A stretch of DNA of 64,000 bases. Origin: Diogma glabrata. Taxonomy: Eukaryota > Arthropoda > Insecta > Diptera > Cylindrotomidae. Location: contig OY856188.1 of the NCBI GenBank assembly GCA_963693315.1, positions 148,427,096 through 148,491,095 on the forward strand, in the 5' to 3' direction. Positions 1 to 11,257 of this stretch are shown in pieces; the stretch's first letter is position 1; every line of letters starts with the position of its first letter. The notes under the pieces were generated by a model. It was not told the DNA's origin, made no database searches, and worked only from the letters and a program-made list of their open reading frames with translations. Made by a program: the position numbers and the translations under genes.

Positions 1-290
1 GCATTGCTTCGGAGATTGTAACGGGCAGCAGTTTTGAAATAAGCTTGCTTGAAGTTCTGCAATACTTTTCTCTGAGCATTCGATAACAACTGTGATTTAC
101 ACACCATGTATAAGTCATTGGATACCAGTTCGTTCAGATTCTTCGCTAAAGTATAATATGATCCGTGTCCGAAATAATGTTGACCAAAAACCAAATAATG
201 AGGTGAATAACCGGTCACATCATGAGTGTTATTGCAAAGCGCTGAAGTGATCTCCTGCAAATGATCATCCCAAGTTCTGTGGTCCTCTTT
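1..290 (-). pseudogene. Ty3/Gypsy integrase C-terminal fragment
   Basis: The minus strand is open from about 290 to the window edge. It encodes the part of a Gypsy integrase just after the catalytic Glu, beginning KEDHRTWDDHLQEITSA and continuing through the SPHYLVFG-type segment to TAARYNLRS. The same landmarks, in the same order, occur in the better preserved integrase at 20337-20939 (LKEEHSKWDLHLSEIA, SPYFAMFG, SAERYNLRA), so the family assignment is firm. Upstream of 290 the frame meets a stop and integrase similarity ends, so this is a 5'-truncated remnant or a piece cut by rearrangement. It lies downstream of the envelope gene on the same strand, which is the wrong order for one retrovirus-like element. 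It is therefore probably a separate insertion. Confidence 0.75.
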
Positions 291-509
291 AACAATATTT
301 AAATATAATTAACTTGAATAAAACTAAATAGCACGCCCTTGATGATATTTCCGTTGACCAAAGCACTCATCCAAGTATGGAGCTGGAAAAGAAACGACAC
401 ACATGTATATTATAATCCCTTCGAGCACTATAAGTTAATTTGCGGTTGAGATTTACGATGAGTTTTGCGGTTTACTTGGGAACGGAGGGGTGCATAGCAT
501 ATTGAAGGA
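291..509. other. Spacer between integrase fragment and envelope gene
   Basis: No coding similarity is seen. On the minus strand a pyrimidine-rich stretch followed by CAG near 378-392 resembles a splice acceptor, but nothing recognisable follows it. Confidence 0.4.
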
Positions 510-2819
510 CTAAGGAATATGCTCGGATACCTGGTTCGCTCTTCGGTTAACGATGGTATATGTTATAATTTTCACGATCGCAACTACTCCCGTGGTAATC
601 ACCGTCGAAGAGATTATGCCAATTCCCAGGTTATTGATAAAGTTGGGATTGATTATGGCAGTTTTTATGGTGTTGAGTAGTGTGTCGTGAGACCTATAGG
701 TATCGAGCCCTAAACTAACCAGCTTACCCGTGCGCTCGTATGCTATATGAAAGGAAAGGCTGGAATTAAGACTAGGCAGATCCACGCTACAGTACTCATG
801 TTGGTGGTCTAAATATATGATGTACCGATTGGTGTTACATTGGAAGAACGGATCGCGTAAGGTGCAGTTACTCACGTACCCCACGTTACCAGTGTTCTGG
901 ATCTCGGTAGCTTAAACGATTATGTAAGGTGGAATGGAACACCCGATACACCCATACGTGTACACGACATTAATTTTACACAAGGGTGTTGTTACGTATA
1001 AACTACTAATGTCTATGTTTCCAATATCCACCCGGAAGCTGCCTGAAGTTCGAGCGCGGGTAAGTATTTTTCCATCATTATAAATGGTGTTGGTCAATAT
1101 GTAGCTAAGACTGGGTTTGGTCATCGTACGAACACGGACCAACGCCTGCTCTGGGGAGGTGCATCGAGTTTTGCAGGAGATTGAGGAACAACTGATGGAA
1201 GACGGTGAGTAAATTGCTTTACCTCCACCTAGACTAATTTGATATTCCCCAATAAGACCCTCTAAGGGAAAGTTTAGCGGGGACACTGGCTGGTGGGTAA
1301 CCTCACTACCGTTCCGCACAAGGGTGTGAGGGATGTGGATTTGTTCATAATTGAACCCGGACAGAATGATAGGCATATCTATCCCAGTAAGCTGCCCATC
1401 CGCTAGATTTATCTTATTGGTATTGGGGGTAAACCTATACATACTGTCGTGCACTAAGGCCCCTGTAGAATCCAACAAGGTGGTTTTTACACCGATGCTC
1501 CATGATTCCATTGACGATTCATAAATGACAACGTTGGGACCCCGGGATCGCTGAATTCTCCAAAGCCACCACACACATTGCGTGGAATAGAAGCAAGATC
1601 CACAACCCAGTGTTTCCAGGGCACAACCATGACCGTACGGCTGATCGGGCTGAATTTGATCGAGAAATTTAGGATGTAAGGATTGTTTGTTGCAAGTTCC
1701 TTCCTCCCAACAGCCACCCGATCCCTTACAATTATATATACTTTGGACACTAAGCTCGAATTCATTAGATTCATAAATGGGATAATAGGATTTATCGATG
1801 CTGGCCTCGACAAACTCTAATTGGGACATAGCACCGTTGGCTAATTTAAAACAGATCATTTCGCCAATGTTTGCTGTGAAACTATAACTTTTTATCTCTT
1901 TACAATCCTCATCACTGCAGACCGTTCCCTCACTGCCAATAAACAAGGTCTGACTGCACGCATCGACTCGAATTCCCAATCCCAACAGCAACACGAAGAA
2001 GAGTAAGACTCCCCCCTGGCTGATCTTACTTTTCAGATAAGCGCCCTTGGTAGCGGCCCGGAATTCATGATCGTTTACATGGAGATCTTGGAAGTTCTCG
2101 ATCTTTACCATGCTGCCTACTAAATCCTTGTATTTAATCTCCTCATATTGTTCAGATGCCGCCACCACGTTAGTTTTAAAAACCCTTTGGTCAAGCTCGC
2201 TAAATCGATCTACTGTACGAGGGTTGTAATCGCCTTCCTCCACTGCGCAGCTGTTGAGGGAGACCCTCGACCCACGCACCAGTGTGGATTCCTGAGGTGT
2301 GATAAGACCCATGTGAATTAAATCTCGATTTAACCGCCGATGGCGATCGAGTTTCCCTTTATTCCTTTGTCCTTGATGGAGGGCTTGACACCAACCTCTC
2401 AGTCTCCTAAAATACCGTGTGATGAGGCAGTATATCACTAAATCAATGGAAACAAATAACACCAAGGAAAACAAAACCAGCAAGAAGCTGAACGCAGTGG
2501 ATGAACATCGATAAACGAGTTCATCTTTAAAACAAGCCACGCATCCTTGGCAGTCGTATCGGGCAATAATATCTCCAGCGCAACTCGTGCAATTATATGC
2601 GATCAACCCCAAAAACATACCTTTTATAATTCGGTCGCTGTCTACGATTGCAACGGGAATGGTATTAATCGTTAAGCTACACCGCTCCCCTTGCTTCATG
2701 TTGGATATGATAATATCTCCGTACAACCCTACCACGTTGGGACAGCCACGACTTACCACGGTGACTGCGGCAAGTAGCGCTAGGATTAGTAACATGGGGG
2801 GCGCTTCAACTATGGACAT
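510..2819 (-). pseudogene. env: Endogenous phenuivirus-type envelope glycoprotein (Gn/Gc-like env), one in-frame stop
   Basis: A 635-residue frame starting at the ATG at 2819 is followed, after one TAA at 912-914, by another 133 codons in the same frame to the stop at 510. Visible parts in order: a hydrophobic signal/anchor (residues ~8-22), a short Cys-rich ectodomain, a membrane segment (~111-133), a basic cytoplasmic-type stretch, a second hydrophobic signal (~270-283), and a long Cys-rich ectodomain. The last has a dense Cys/Gly/aromatic patch at ~399-417, where class II fusion loops lie. Beyond the stop are more cysteines and a C-terminal membrane anchor. This layout matches bunyavirus (phlebovirus-like) glycoprotein precursors and the env genes that some BEL/Pao retroelements acquired from them. 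No pol of such an element lies beside it in the expected position, so it may be a rearranged retroelement env or an endogenised viral gene. I chose the internal ATG because the upstream extension has no ATG start. Confidence 0.65.
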
Positions 2820-4169
2820 GGTTGCTGTTTTAACACTTCTTCCAAAGATACCGAACCAATCAAAAAAAAAACGGTTAATCAATTATATTGAAAATATGTT
2901 GGTGCGTAGGTGAAATTGGTTTTCTCTACCTTGAACCTGTTATTATCTTGACTAAATGCTGTTTGAATTTGTAAACAAACTGATAGTGAAATGTACGACA
3001 AAATTTATTGAAATACTTGGGAGCGTTACGTGTACCGATATTAACCGAATTGTTATTTATTTTATTTAAAATGTCCAAAATAATAAGTACTGTACCGTTA
3101 CTTACACCAAATGATAAAACTTAGAACTGATCTCAAATCTCGGAAAACTAAATTTTGTTATTATTACTATTATATAATTTATGGATTCAAGCTTAATGAT
3201 ATATTGAAAAAAGTTATTAAAATTTGTTTGTTTGATTTCTTTTTCGTTTATTATACAATGCAATACTAATCTATCATCTAACATGGGATTTATTGGAATG
3301 AGTATGTTTATACTTTCCAATTTAATTTAATTCCTAATCTATTATAACACATAAATGTCCCCCAACTTGATCCAAAACAAAACCGACCAAAATTGAAGTA
3401 CTTCTATATATATATATAAAAAAAAGTAAAAAAAAATTAATAATAATATTTAAACAAATATGTATAAAAAAACAATTCACAAAAACGAAATAAAACTTTT
3501 AATATAATTTATCAAAAATAAACATTTTATTAAAATACGTGAGTGAGAAGAACATGGCTTGCGAGCAGACAATCGGACGTAGGAACCGCACAACAATGCA
3601 TATCTGGACTAGCTGTTTTGAACTGAAAATTGAAGAAGCCGACGATAAAAGAAAATATTATTCAAGAGAGTCTTAATTCCTGTTGTTACCATAAAACAAG
3701 TCGCTGATTATAGAAACTCCAGGAATTTGACTAAAATAAAATAGGTCAAGTTCCCTTGAACTCGGGGTTGCTTGCTAGTCCAGACCTAGTAGATTAATTC
3801 ATAGTAAAATAACAACAAATAAAACACACGATTAACACAAACTCAAACGAATGATTAAGACCAGTAAGCACGAATTATAATTGAACCAACCACACCCTGA
3901 AACCAAAATAGATGATGTTGCTACTCAACCGCTACCACTAGGAGTAAGAGTACAAGGATAATGGATTTGGATATGAGGAGGGTTAGGATTATCAAGCACT
4001 TTCGATGAACGCCCACAGTTCCTTTACACGCGACAATGCATATAGCGAAGTTGAACCGGACGCCCATCGGGAAGGCTATCTACGAGGATTCAGAATGTTT
4101 TGCTAACCAAACAAGCCAAATCTAACAGTCTTCAACTGGAATTACCTCGCGACAAATCATTCTGAATCC
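2820..4169. other. AT-rich non-coding stretch upstream of env
   Basis: No supportable gene. Just upstream of the env ATG, in its sense, a pyrimidine run at about 2862-2871 precedes an AG near 2844, so an env splice acceptor is possible. 3400-3540 is A/T low-complexity sequence. A 13-bp inverted repeat (GGATTCAGAATG / CATTCTGAATCC) lies at about 4087 and 4158 around a ~60-nt loop. The sequence from 3541 to 4170 has more balanced composition and may be the leader or LTR of a degraded element, but I could not identify it. Confidence 0.4.
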
Positions 4170-4199
4170 CTCTTCGTTTGGTTTCCGAAATGTTTCACG

Positions 4200-4600
4200 A
4201 ACTTACAGGTATTCAACAGCAACATAACCTAAGCGCCAAACCACAAATAAAACTTAAAACTAATCAACAAAAGCTGGATAAATCCGCGCTGAGATACTTC
4301 GAAAATTTTAAGATAAATTCTTCGACATATCACAGAACCAGACAGACTATTCAACAGCAACAAAATCAACAACATATCTTAAACTCTAAATCCCTAAATC
4401 TACTCCAACAACAAAACTGGATAAGTCCGCGTAAAGATATTTCGACACTTCAAGCTGAAAGTCATTGAAATATCCCAGAACCAAACAGACTATCAACAGT
4501 AACAACAAACAAAAGAAATAATAAACACATAACTGTTACACAAACAAAAACTGGATTATCCCGCGGTAAAACATTTCGGAATTATAATTAACACTGGAGC
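4200..4600. repeat. Degenerate tandem repeat, period about 135-145 bp
   Basis: Three diverged copies can be aligned on the phrase AAACTGGATAAGTCCGCG, at about 4270, 4416 and 4549. A second phrase, AACCAGACAGACTATTCAAC, recurs at about 4337 and 4480. A Gln-rich reading frame across the region is explained by the CAACAA-rich repeat and is not considered a gene. Confidence 0.6.
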
Positions 4601-5260
4601 AACAACACTAACTACTTTCCACATAATAAATTATTCTCAACTAAATTCTACCGAAGCCAGTGATCAGCTGATTTGCCCTATCATTTAATGCTGAGAACAT
4701 TCCATTCAATTAACCCAAGTAGCAATTCTGCTTGTTAAAATAGACAACAATCATTTACAGAGTATCCCAATCGAAGCATGTGCCAATTTACCTAAACATA
4801 TATTTCTAACCTTTATACACATAAAACCCCAACAAAAAACGAATTGTGTTTCCAACACCTTACTCAATAGGGTTTTTTTTTTTTCCTTTTGGATAAATAC
4901 TACATAAGAGTATGTTTTTTTATTCGTATGTTTTTATTTATTTATAAATTTAGAAGAAGAACACTTCGCAAGAACGCAGATCATATCATTATTTTCATTG
5001 ATAGTATTTGCATTCATTAATTTACTCCGATAAGTATTATTAGAATTAAATAACTTTTTTTTTCTACATTTACTTCATCTATAGAGGACTTGCACAATTT
5101 GTAGGTTATAATGTTTAAATCAAAGTAAAGAATGCTACTTGGGAACACTCATAACACACTTCATACACAACTTACATTAAAGATAACCGTGTTTACTGAA
5201 CGGGGACCCCTTTAGTTGACCTATGGACAAAGACACAAGCCTAAATTTCATTCGGCTCAT
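4601..5260. other. Non-coding sequence, nothing recognised
   Basis: AT-rich sequence with T-runs near 4868-4885 and 5055-5064. No reading frame, repeat or element end could be supported. Confidence 0.4.
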
Positions 5261-5433
5261 TTGCCAAAACGCGTCCTTTAAGTCAATACTAGAAATGTAT
5301 CGAGTCTCTCCTAACGATTAATGAGGTTACGAGAAAAGACGCTTATCCGCTCCCCATTATCGAAAGTCTCCTTAGTCGCTTAGGAGAGACTCGATACATT
5401 TCTAGTATTGACTTAAAGGACGCGTTTTGGCAA
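5261..5433. repeat. 54-bp inverted duplication of reverse-transcriptase sequence
   Basis: The 54 bases at 5261-5314 are the reverse complement of 5380-5433, separated by a 65-bp loop. The right arm is in-frame RT coding sequence (the SSIDLKDAFWQI region), so the left arm is an inverted copy made at the breakpoint where the 5' part of pol was lost. Confidence 0.85.
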
Positions 5434-6867
5434 ATTCCCCTAGACAGGGAGTCCCGAGAGAGAACCGCTTTTACGGTACCAGGTCGGCCGTTGTACCAAT
5501 TTGTGGTGATGCCTTTTGGGTTATGTAACGCCCCACAGACACTTTGTCGACTCATGCATAAAGTGATTCCGTACCATCTTCACGAACGCATTTTTGTTTA
5601 TTTGGATGACCTGTTGGTGACTTCGGCGTCGTTTGATGAGCACCTGACGTTGTTATCCGATGTCGCAAATCGTCTTAAGGGGGCAGGGTTGACTATTAAT
5701 GTCGAAAAAAGTCGATTCTGTCTAAAAGAACTGGAATACCTAGGCTACGTAATTGGTGATGGTTGCCTGAAAGTAAATGCCGAGAAAGTCAGAGCTATAA
5801 CTGAAATCCCAGTACCAAAAACACAACGACAAATTCGAAGGTTCCTCGGTATAACCGGTTGGTATAGACGATTTATACACAACTATTCAACTCTCGCGTC
5901 TCCACTCACAGATTTACTTAAAAAAACAAAAAAATTGCAATGTAATCTTGAGGCACAATCTGCTTTTGAAAAGCTAAAAACATCTCTTGTATCAGCTCCG
6001 GTTTTGGTAAACCCAGATTTTTCAAAGCGTTTCTATATTCAATGCGATGCATCGACCACGGGGGTAGGAAGTGTGCTTTTCCAGCGTGACGAACTGGAAC
6101 AAGAGAAGCCGATTGCTTTTATGTCGCAAAAACTCAATGCGGCATAGCGAAACTACTCAGTAACGGAACTAGAGTGTTTAGCTGCGGTCTTGAGCGTGAA
6201 AAAGTTTAGGGCATATGTGGAGGGATTCTCGTTTACGATTATAACGGATCATTCCAGCTTAAAATGGGTAATGTCACAAAAATATCTGTCCGGACGACTG
6301 GCTAGATGGAGTTTGAAACTGCAAAGTTTCGATTTTGAAGTCGAATATTGTAAGGGTTCGAACAACACGGTACCGGACACATTATCACGAGTTTACGCTG
6401 ACGAACTAGCTGTAAAAGAGGTAGAAGATTCGGAATTGCCTCCATTACATATTGACTTATCTTCCGATGCATTCCTCGAACCTGAATATCAAGACATTAT
6501 GAAAACAGTCCAGACCAATTCAAAAGATACCAACTTAGTGTTACGTGATGGTAAAATTTACATTAACCTCACCCCGGACTCAGACGTAGAAGAATATCGG
6601 TTAATTTTGCCAAAATCCCTGATCTCGGTCGTTATTAAAAGTGCGCATAACCCTCCTTTCTCTGCACATTCAGGAACCGCTAAGACCCTAGACAAAATTC
6701 AGAGACTGTGTTACTGGAAAAACATGCGAAATGATGTCTCCACATACGTGCGAAACAGTGAAACGTGTAAACAAACTAAAGCACCAAATTATGTAACGCG
6801 CAGCCCTATGGGAAATCGATCTGCAACCTTAAGACCCTGGCAACGTATTTATGTAGACTTCTTGGGC
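5317..6867 (+). pseudogene. pol: Ty3/Gypsy pol fragment: RT, RNase H and integrase N-terminus
   Basis: The frame opens at 5317 (INEVTRKDAYPLP) and carries RT palm motifs: SSIDLKDAFWQIPL with the first catalytic Asp, MPFGLCNAPQT, and FVYLDDLLV with the YLDD pair. RNase H follows (YIQCDAS, then TELECLAAV, then ITDHSSLKW), and then the HHCC zinc region of integrase ending at QRIYVDFLG. A single in-frame TAG at 6145-6147 interrupts RNase H. The 5' end (gag, protease, N-terminal RT) is missing at the inverted duplication. At the 3' end integrase similarity stops abruptly after the first catalytic Asp. The protein is clearly related to the pol at 33021-35952 but belongs to a different family. The element is dead. 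Confidence 0.88.
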
Positions 6868-7439
6868 GCCACTGTAACGTTTATCAGCGCCATCTAGATC
6901 TCCAGAGGTGAGGAAAGATGGCACTTACTAACGTTAGAGATTTGTTTACCTGGCTGTTTGTCCGAACACCGCTGTTTGCTTGGCTCAGTCGTAAGTATTT
7001 GTCGTGAGTTTGTTCGGCAGTCAGATAATCCTGGGAGTCAGCGGTAATAAAAAATTTCAGGAGGGCCACACGGCTTAGACATTCCTACTTACCTGTCCCC
7101 TCCAAACACCATGTTAACTCATTTCAGAAGAATGCATAATCCATCAAGGAGATGTGGGCATCGGACTCGACATTTCATTAATTTTGCCATCGTCCCACGT
7201 CCCGTTTGAATACTTCGCCAGTTCATGTTATTCCCCGAAAACCAAACAAACCCCACTCCAACACATAGTACCCAAACCCAATACTATAGCTAAATGAAGG
7301 ACTCACCTGGTTTTATTCCTTTACTTTTTCCCCTTCCTCTTAAGTCGGTGTTATAAATACGGAAGAAAACACTCACATAACCAATTTTAAATAATATATT
7401 TTCCTTTTCTCACTGCTTCGATAGTTAATACAAATGAAA
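6868..7439. other. Non-coding sequence after the pol breakpoint
   Basis: The first ~250 bp (6868-7120) are less AT-rich than their surroundings and abut the pol break directly, so they may be part of an inserted or deleted element. No motif identifies them. 7120-7439 shows nothing. Confidence 0.35.
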
Positions 7440-8370
7440 TTATATTACTATAATTGATAATTAACTCGGATCAGTTTTACACAAAAAAAATCACTATTTT
7501 ATTTTTTTAGTAGATTCACTCTACTAAATGTGATCTGAACATAAACTTTTCTGAAATAATTTCAAATCAATTTTTCAATTTTTCTTTAATAGTTACAATA
7601 AACTCAGATCAGTTTTACCAAAAAATCACTATTTTATTTTTTCTTTGTAGATTCACTCTACTAAATGTGATCTGAACATAAACTTTTCTTAAATAATTTC
7701 AAATCAATTTTTCAATTTTTCTTTAATAATTACAATAAACTCAGATCAGTTTTACCAAAAAATCACTATTTTATTTTTTTCTTTGTAGATTCACTCTACT
7801 AAATGTGATCTGAACATAACTTTTCTTAAATAATTTCAAATCAATTTTTCAATTTTTCTTTAATAATTACAATAAACTCAGATCTCTACTAAATGTGATC
7901 TGAACATAACTTTTCTTAAATAATTTCAAATCAATTTTTCAATTTTTCTTTAATAATTACAATAAACTCAGATCAGTTTTACCAAAAAAAAATCACTATT
8001 TTATTTTTTCTTTGTAGATTCACTCTACTAAATGTGATCTGAACATAAACTTTTCTTAAATAATTTCAAATCAATTTTTCAATTTTTCTTTAATAATTAC
8101 AATAAACTCAGATCAGTTTTACCAAAAAATCACTATTTTATTTTTTCTTTGTAGATTCACTCTACTAAATGTGATCTGAACATAAACTTTTCTTAAATAA
8201 TTTCAAATCAATTTTTCAATTTTTCTTTAATAATTACAATAAACTCAGATCAGTTTTACCAAAAAAAATCACTATTTATTTTTTCTTTGTAGATACACTC
8301 TACTAAATGTGATCTGAACATAACTTTTCTTAAATAATTTCAAATCAATTTTTCAATTTTTCTTTAATAA
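7440..8370. repeat. 138-bp tandem array, about seven units
   Basis: The phrase CTACTAAATGTGATCTGAAC occurs at 7521, 7658, 7796, 7886, 8025, 8162 and 8300, giving spacings of 137, 138, 90, 139, 137 and 138 bp. The fourth interval is a short unit missing about 48 bp. Each unit contains a small hairpin (TAGATTCACTCTA type) and long T/A runs. The array lies between the pol fragment and the probable 3' LTR and may be the expanded 3' untranslated region of that element. Confidence 0.9.
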
Positions 8371-9049
8371 AAACCCACAAAAACAAACTTAAAAAAAAAC
8401 CAAAAAAAAAAAAACACAAATAGCCAAAATACAACAAAAAAAAAACACAACCAAATCACCCGTCCGTATTTATTCGTTCGTAGCTCACGTAACCATATAG
8501 GTCGAGAGATACTTTGCGAGTCCCGACCAACGATTTTCTGGCTTTACTCGAAACCTCGGTTTAATATGAGCTTTTTGTTAAAATGTTTAACGAAATGCAT
8601 TTAAGACAAAAAAAAGAATGTTTCCAGGAATTCACTAAACTGTGAAGATAGTAAAAAAAATTCTCACAATAAAAGAAAAGACTTTATCATATTTCGAGAA
8701 TTAATTTAAATTATTATAACTCGGTTTCAGTTTTAATGTGGGAAAGACAGAAATTAGATAATTTTTGAAAACGTTTTTGCACTGATTACAAAAACGAAGC
8801 ATGGGAACCGTTAGGATTTAAGTGGATAAACATGTTTTGCCAAATTGCCAAAACGAAACATGGGAACGGTTGTAATTTAATTATGAATATCTTGAATTAT
8901 TAGAAAAACTGAAACTTAGATAAATGGATTTGAGAAGTCGGGTATAATGTCATGAGACACAAAATTTGTGAATTCAAATCTGGAATCGGGCACCTTGTGA
9001 CGAAGGAAAGTACTAAGGGAAAGTAAAAAAAAATGATAATGAATGGGGA
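8371..9049. other. Non-coding sequence ending in a polypurine tract
   Basis: AT-rich sequence with A-runs. No coding similarity. The last bases, GAATGGGGA at 9041-9049, look like the polypurine tract that normally abuts a plus-strand 3' LTR. Confidence 0.4.
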
Positions 9050-9363
9050 TGTTACGAAATATCCTTCGTTACATGGTTTTTGTTTTTGAGTTTCGATTTA
9101 CGTGTTAGGAGTGTATGGAAATAAAATGCAGTGACTCTTCCAGGTCAATGACGGAGCGCTATTATGTATTGGCTAATAGAACATTTGGGGTCCGTTGTCA
9201 AAACTGTGCTACCTCATTATAAACCGTAGGCAGTCAAATAGAGTTTTGGTGCCTGAATTTTATTGTATACCAGCGTGGAATGGATTATTCATATCTATAG
9301 TAATCCTATCAATCTGCCAAGCATCCAATAAAGGTCTACAGGATAATCGAGATACAAGGTAAC
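9050..9363 (+). mobile_element. Probable Gypsy 3' LTR or solo LTR
   Basis: The segment begins TGTTACGAAATATCC and ends GATACAAGGTAACA, so it has TG...CA ends inside a 6-bp inverted repeat (TGTTAC/GTAACA). A purine tract sits just before it. A TATAAA lies near 9219 and an AATAAA near 9329, in the order expected for U3-R-U5. No target duplication is visible and no partner LTR lies in the window, so the call rests on structure alone. It could terminate the element represented by the pol fragment at 5317-6867. Confidence 0.5.
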
Positions 9364-9660
9364 ATAGAACATTTATTTATTATTAAGGTTGATACAACAT
9401 AATAATTGAAAAAAACCACAGTGAATTAATGTGAATTGTTAGGGTAAATAATTAGGGGATAGTTGTGATATGATGGTCGATCACTCTTGTGAAAATGGGT
9501 GGTGTTTTAATGCACGCTTTGTTTTTTTTAAGTTTACTATTTTAAATTTCTTGTTAGAGAGGTTGGTCTAGAACCTTCGCTCTACGAGCTAGCGGCAGGG
9601 TTTTTGGCGTGCAAGACCAAATGGTAGACCTTCACCGTCCACCAGAAAAACCTCCCACTA
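9364..9660. other. Non-coding sequence, nothing recognised
   Basis: No reading frame or repeat could be supported. Confidence 0.35.
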
Positions 9661-10110
9661 CAATTTGCCACGTCATAGCAGAACTACACTAAACCGAATA
9701 ATAACGAATCATGGACGTTGTGCTAATTCTTTCTACAAGTGGGGAATTTCAGAGTCCCCTCAATGTGACTGCGGCGCTCCACAACAAACCATAAAACACA
9801 TTGCAACTGTGTGTCCAATTCGACGATACAATGGCGATATCTCAGACATCCATTTGGCAACTCCTGATGTAGTAGCATGGATAGACTCACTCGATGTAAA
9901 CATCTAATGTTCAAATATACTGCCCAATGTTCAAATATTTTAATATTTTAATTTTTAACTAAAAGACGCGCAATCAAATTGATTGTAGGTTCATTTAATG
10001 TGTATTCATGTTTTGGTTTAGGTAGATTTCATAGAAAAATCTACCAATTTTAGGTTTTATTTTTGTTTTTTAATGTGTCATAAAAACCATACGCTAAATA
10101 AATAAATCCA
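9661..10110 (+). mobile_element. 3' stub of a Jockey-like LINE
   Basis: The last 80 codons of a LINE ORF2 are open to the stop at 9907, followed by the 3' untranslated region and an (AAAT)n tail at about 10095-10108. The protein end (SFYKWGISESP, then the CDCGAPQQTIKHIATVCP zinc-like C-x-C-x8-H-x4-C motif, then DSLDVNI) is nearly identical to the end of the LINE at 55426-57147. It is a 5'-truncated copy of that family. Its 3' UTR holds the inverted repeat AGGTAGATTT / AAATCTACC near 10020-10045. Confidence 0.85.
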
Positions 10111-10349
10111 TACATCCCATTCCCATCCCCATTCGTGGTGGTAGTTTTTCGCCCAACCGTAATTGCAGTTGTAAATACACTCTTTTAAAATGCTGAAATG
10201 CAGCATTACTTGTTGACGTTGGATGTAGAAATGTAAGCGGCATATTTTACTTATGGTATGGCATTTATTTTAAAATCTGTTATTATATAGCCATTTATAA
10301 TCCTTATATTCCTTAACTAAAAAATATCAATGATTAACAATTAACATCT
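10111..10349. other. Non-coding spacer
   Basis: AT-rich; nothing recognised. Confidence 0.35.
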
Positions 10350-10881
10350 GAGCAATTTCACGAGGGTTCAACAACGTTTTGACTTGACCCCTTTTAATTT
10401 TGATTATTTTTTGTTTATAGATAGTCTTCCATAAATAAAAAATACAAGTTCTCTTAGAATTTTTTTTTCGACCAGGGGTCTTCACAGGGTGCCCCTCAAT
10501 TTTTTGTTATTTTGTGATGTGAGTGCATTTTGACGAGCGATTGTAGAAAAACTACTGAATTGATTTTCATAAATGATATGTCGTTGAATAGGTATTATTT
10601 TACATTTTTAAAAACTTTGTTCTAATACCTATTCAACGACATATCATTTATGAAAATCGATTCAGTAGTTTTTCTACAATCGCTCGTCAAAATGCACTCA
10701 CATCACAAAATAACAAAAAATTGAGGGGCACTCTGTGAAGACCCCTGGTCGAAAAAAAAATTCTAAGAGAATTTGTATTTTTTATTTATGAAAGACTATC
10801 TATAAACAAAAAATAATCAAAATTAAAAGGGGTCAAGTCAAAATTTCGCAAAAATTTGCTGAACTTGCGTGAAATTGCTCA
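10350..10881. mobile_element. Foldback element with ~250-bp inverted arms
   Basis: The element starts TGAGCAATTTCACG and ends CGTGAAATTGCTCA. The two arms (about 10350-10597 and 10622-10881) are near-perfect reverse complements around a loop of only ~25 bp, with one indel near the outer ends of the arms. There is no reading frame. It has the shape of a foldback or hairpin MITE. No clear target duplication could be read. Confidence 0.85.
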
Positions 10882-11257
10882 TTTATATACGTGTTACGAG
10901 TATTTGTTAATAAAAATGTATCATCATGGACATTATTATCAATAAGCAGTTGCACATGTTATTAGTGTCCAGTTATATTATTGAATAAATAAGTATGTAC
11001 TTACATACCTACGAACTAGCTATTCAGAATAAAAATTATGAGAAGCACTTATATTATTAAATAATTTCAAATAATGTTTTTTATATACTATACTACTATT
11101 AATACTATACTATACTTACTATTTAATACTATACTATACTATTTAAATATTCACATATTCGTTTATTTTTTTTCTCAATTTTAGTTAGTTAATGACAAAT
11201 TTACGCAAACTATTCAAAATTTGCTTAATACTTAACTTCAAATTGAAATATAAAAAT
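10882..11257. other. AT-rich spacer with an (ATACT)n-like microsatellite
   Basis: 11085-11145 is an irregular ATACT/ACTAT microsatellite. No other feature was found. Confidence 0.6.

Noticed and set aside
3102..3320. 72-codon minus-strand frame upstream of env as a possible extra gene
   Set aside because: Low-complexity Ile/Asn/Phe composition in AT-rich DNA; no similarity recognised.
4178..4468. 96-codon Gln-rich frame
   Set aside because: It is generated by a CAACAA-rich degenerate tandem repeat; no domain or conserved start.
7440..8370. Possible CRISPR-like array of regular repeats
   Set aside because: The whole 138-bp unit repeats, there are no unique spacers, and the sequence is eukaryotic.
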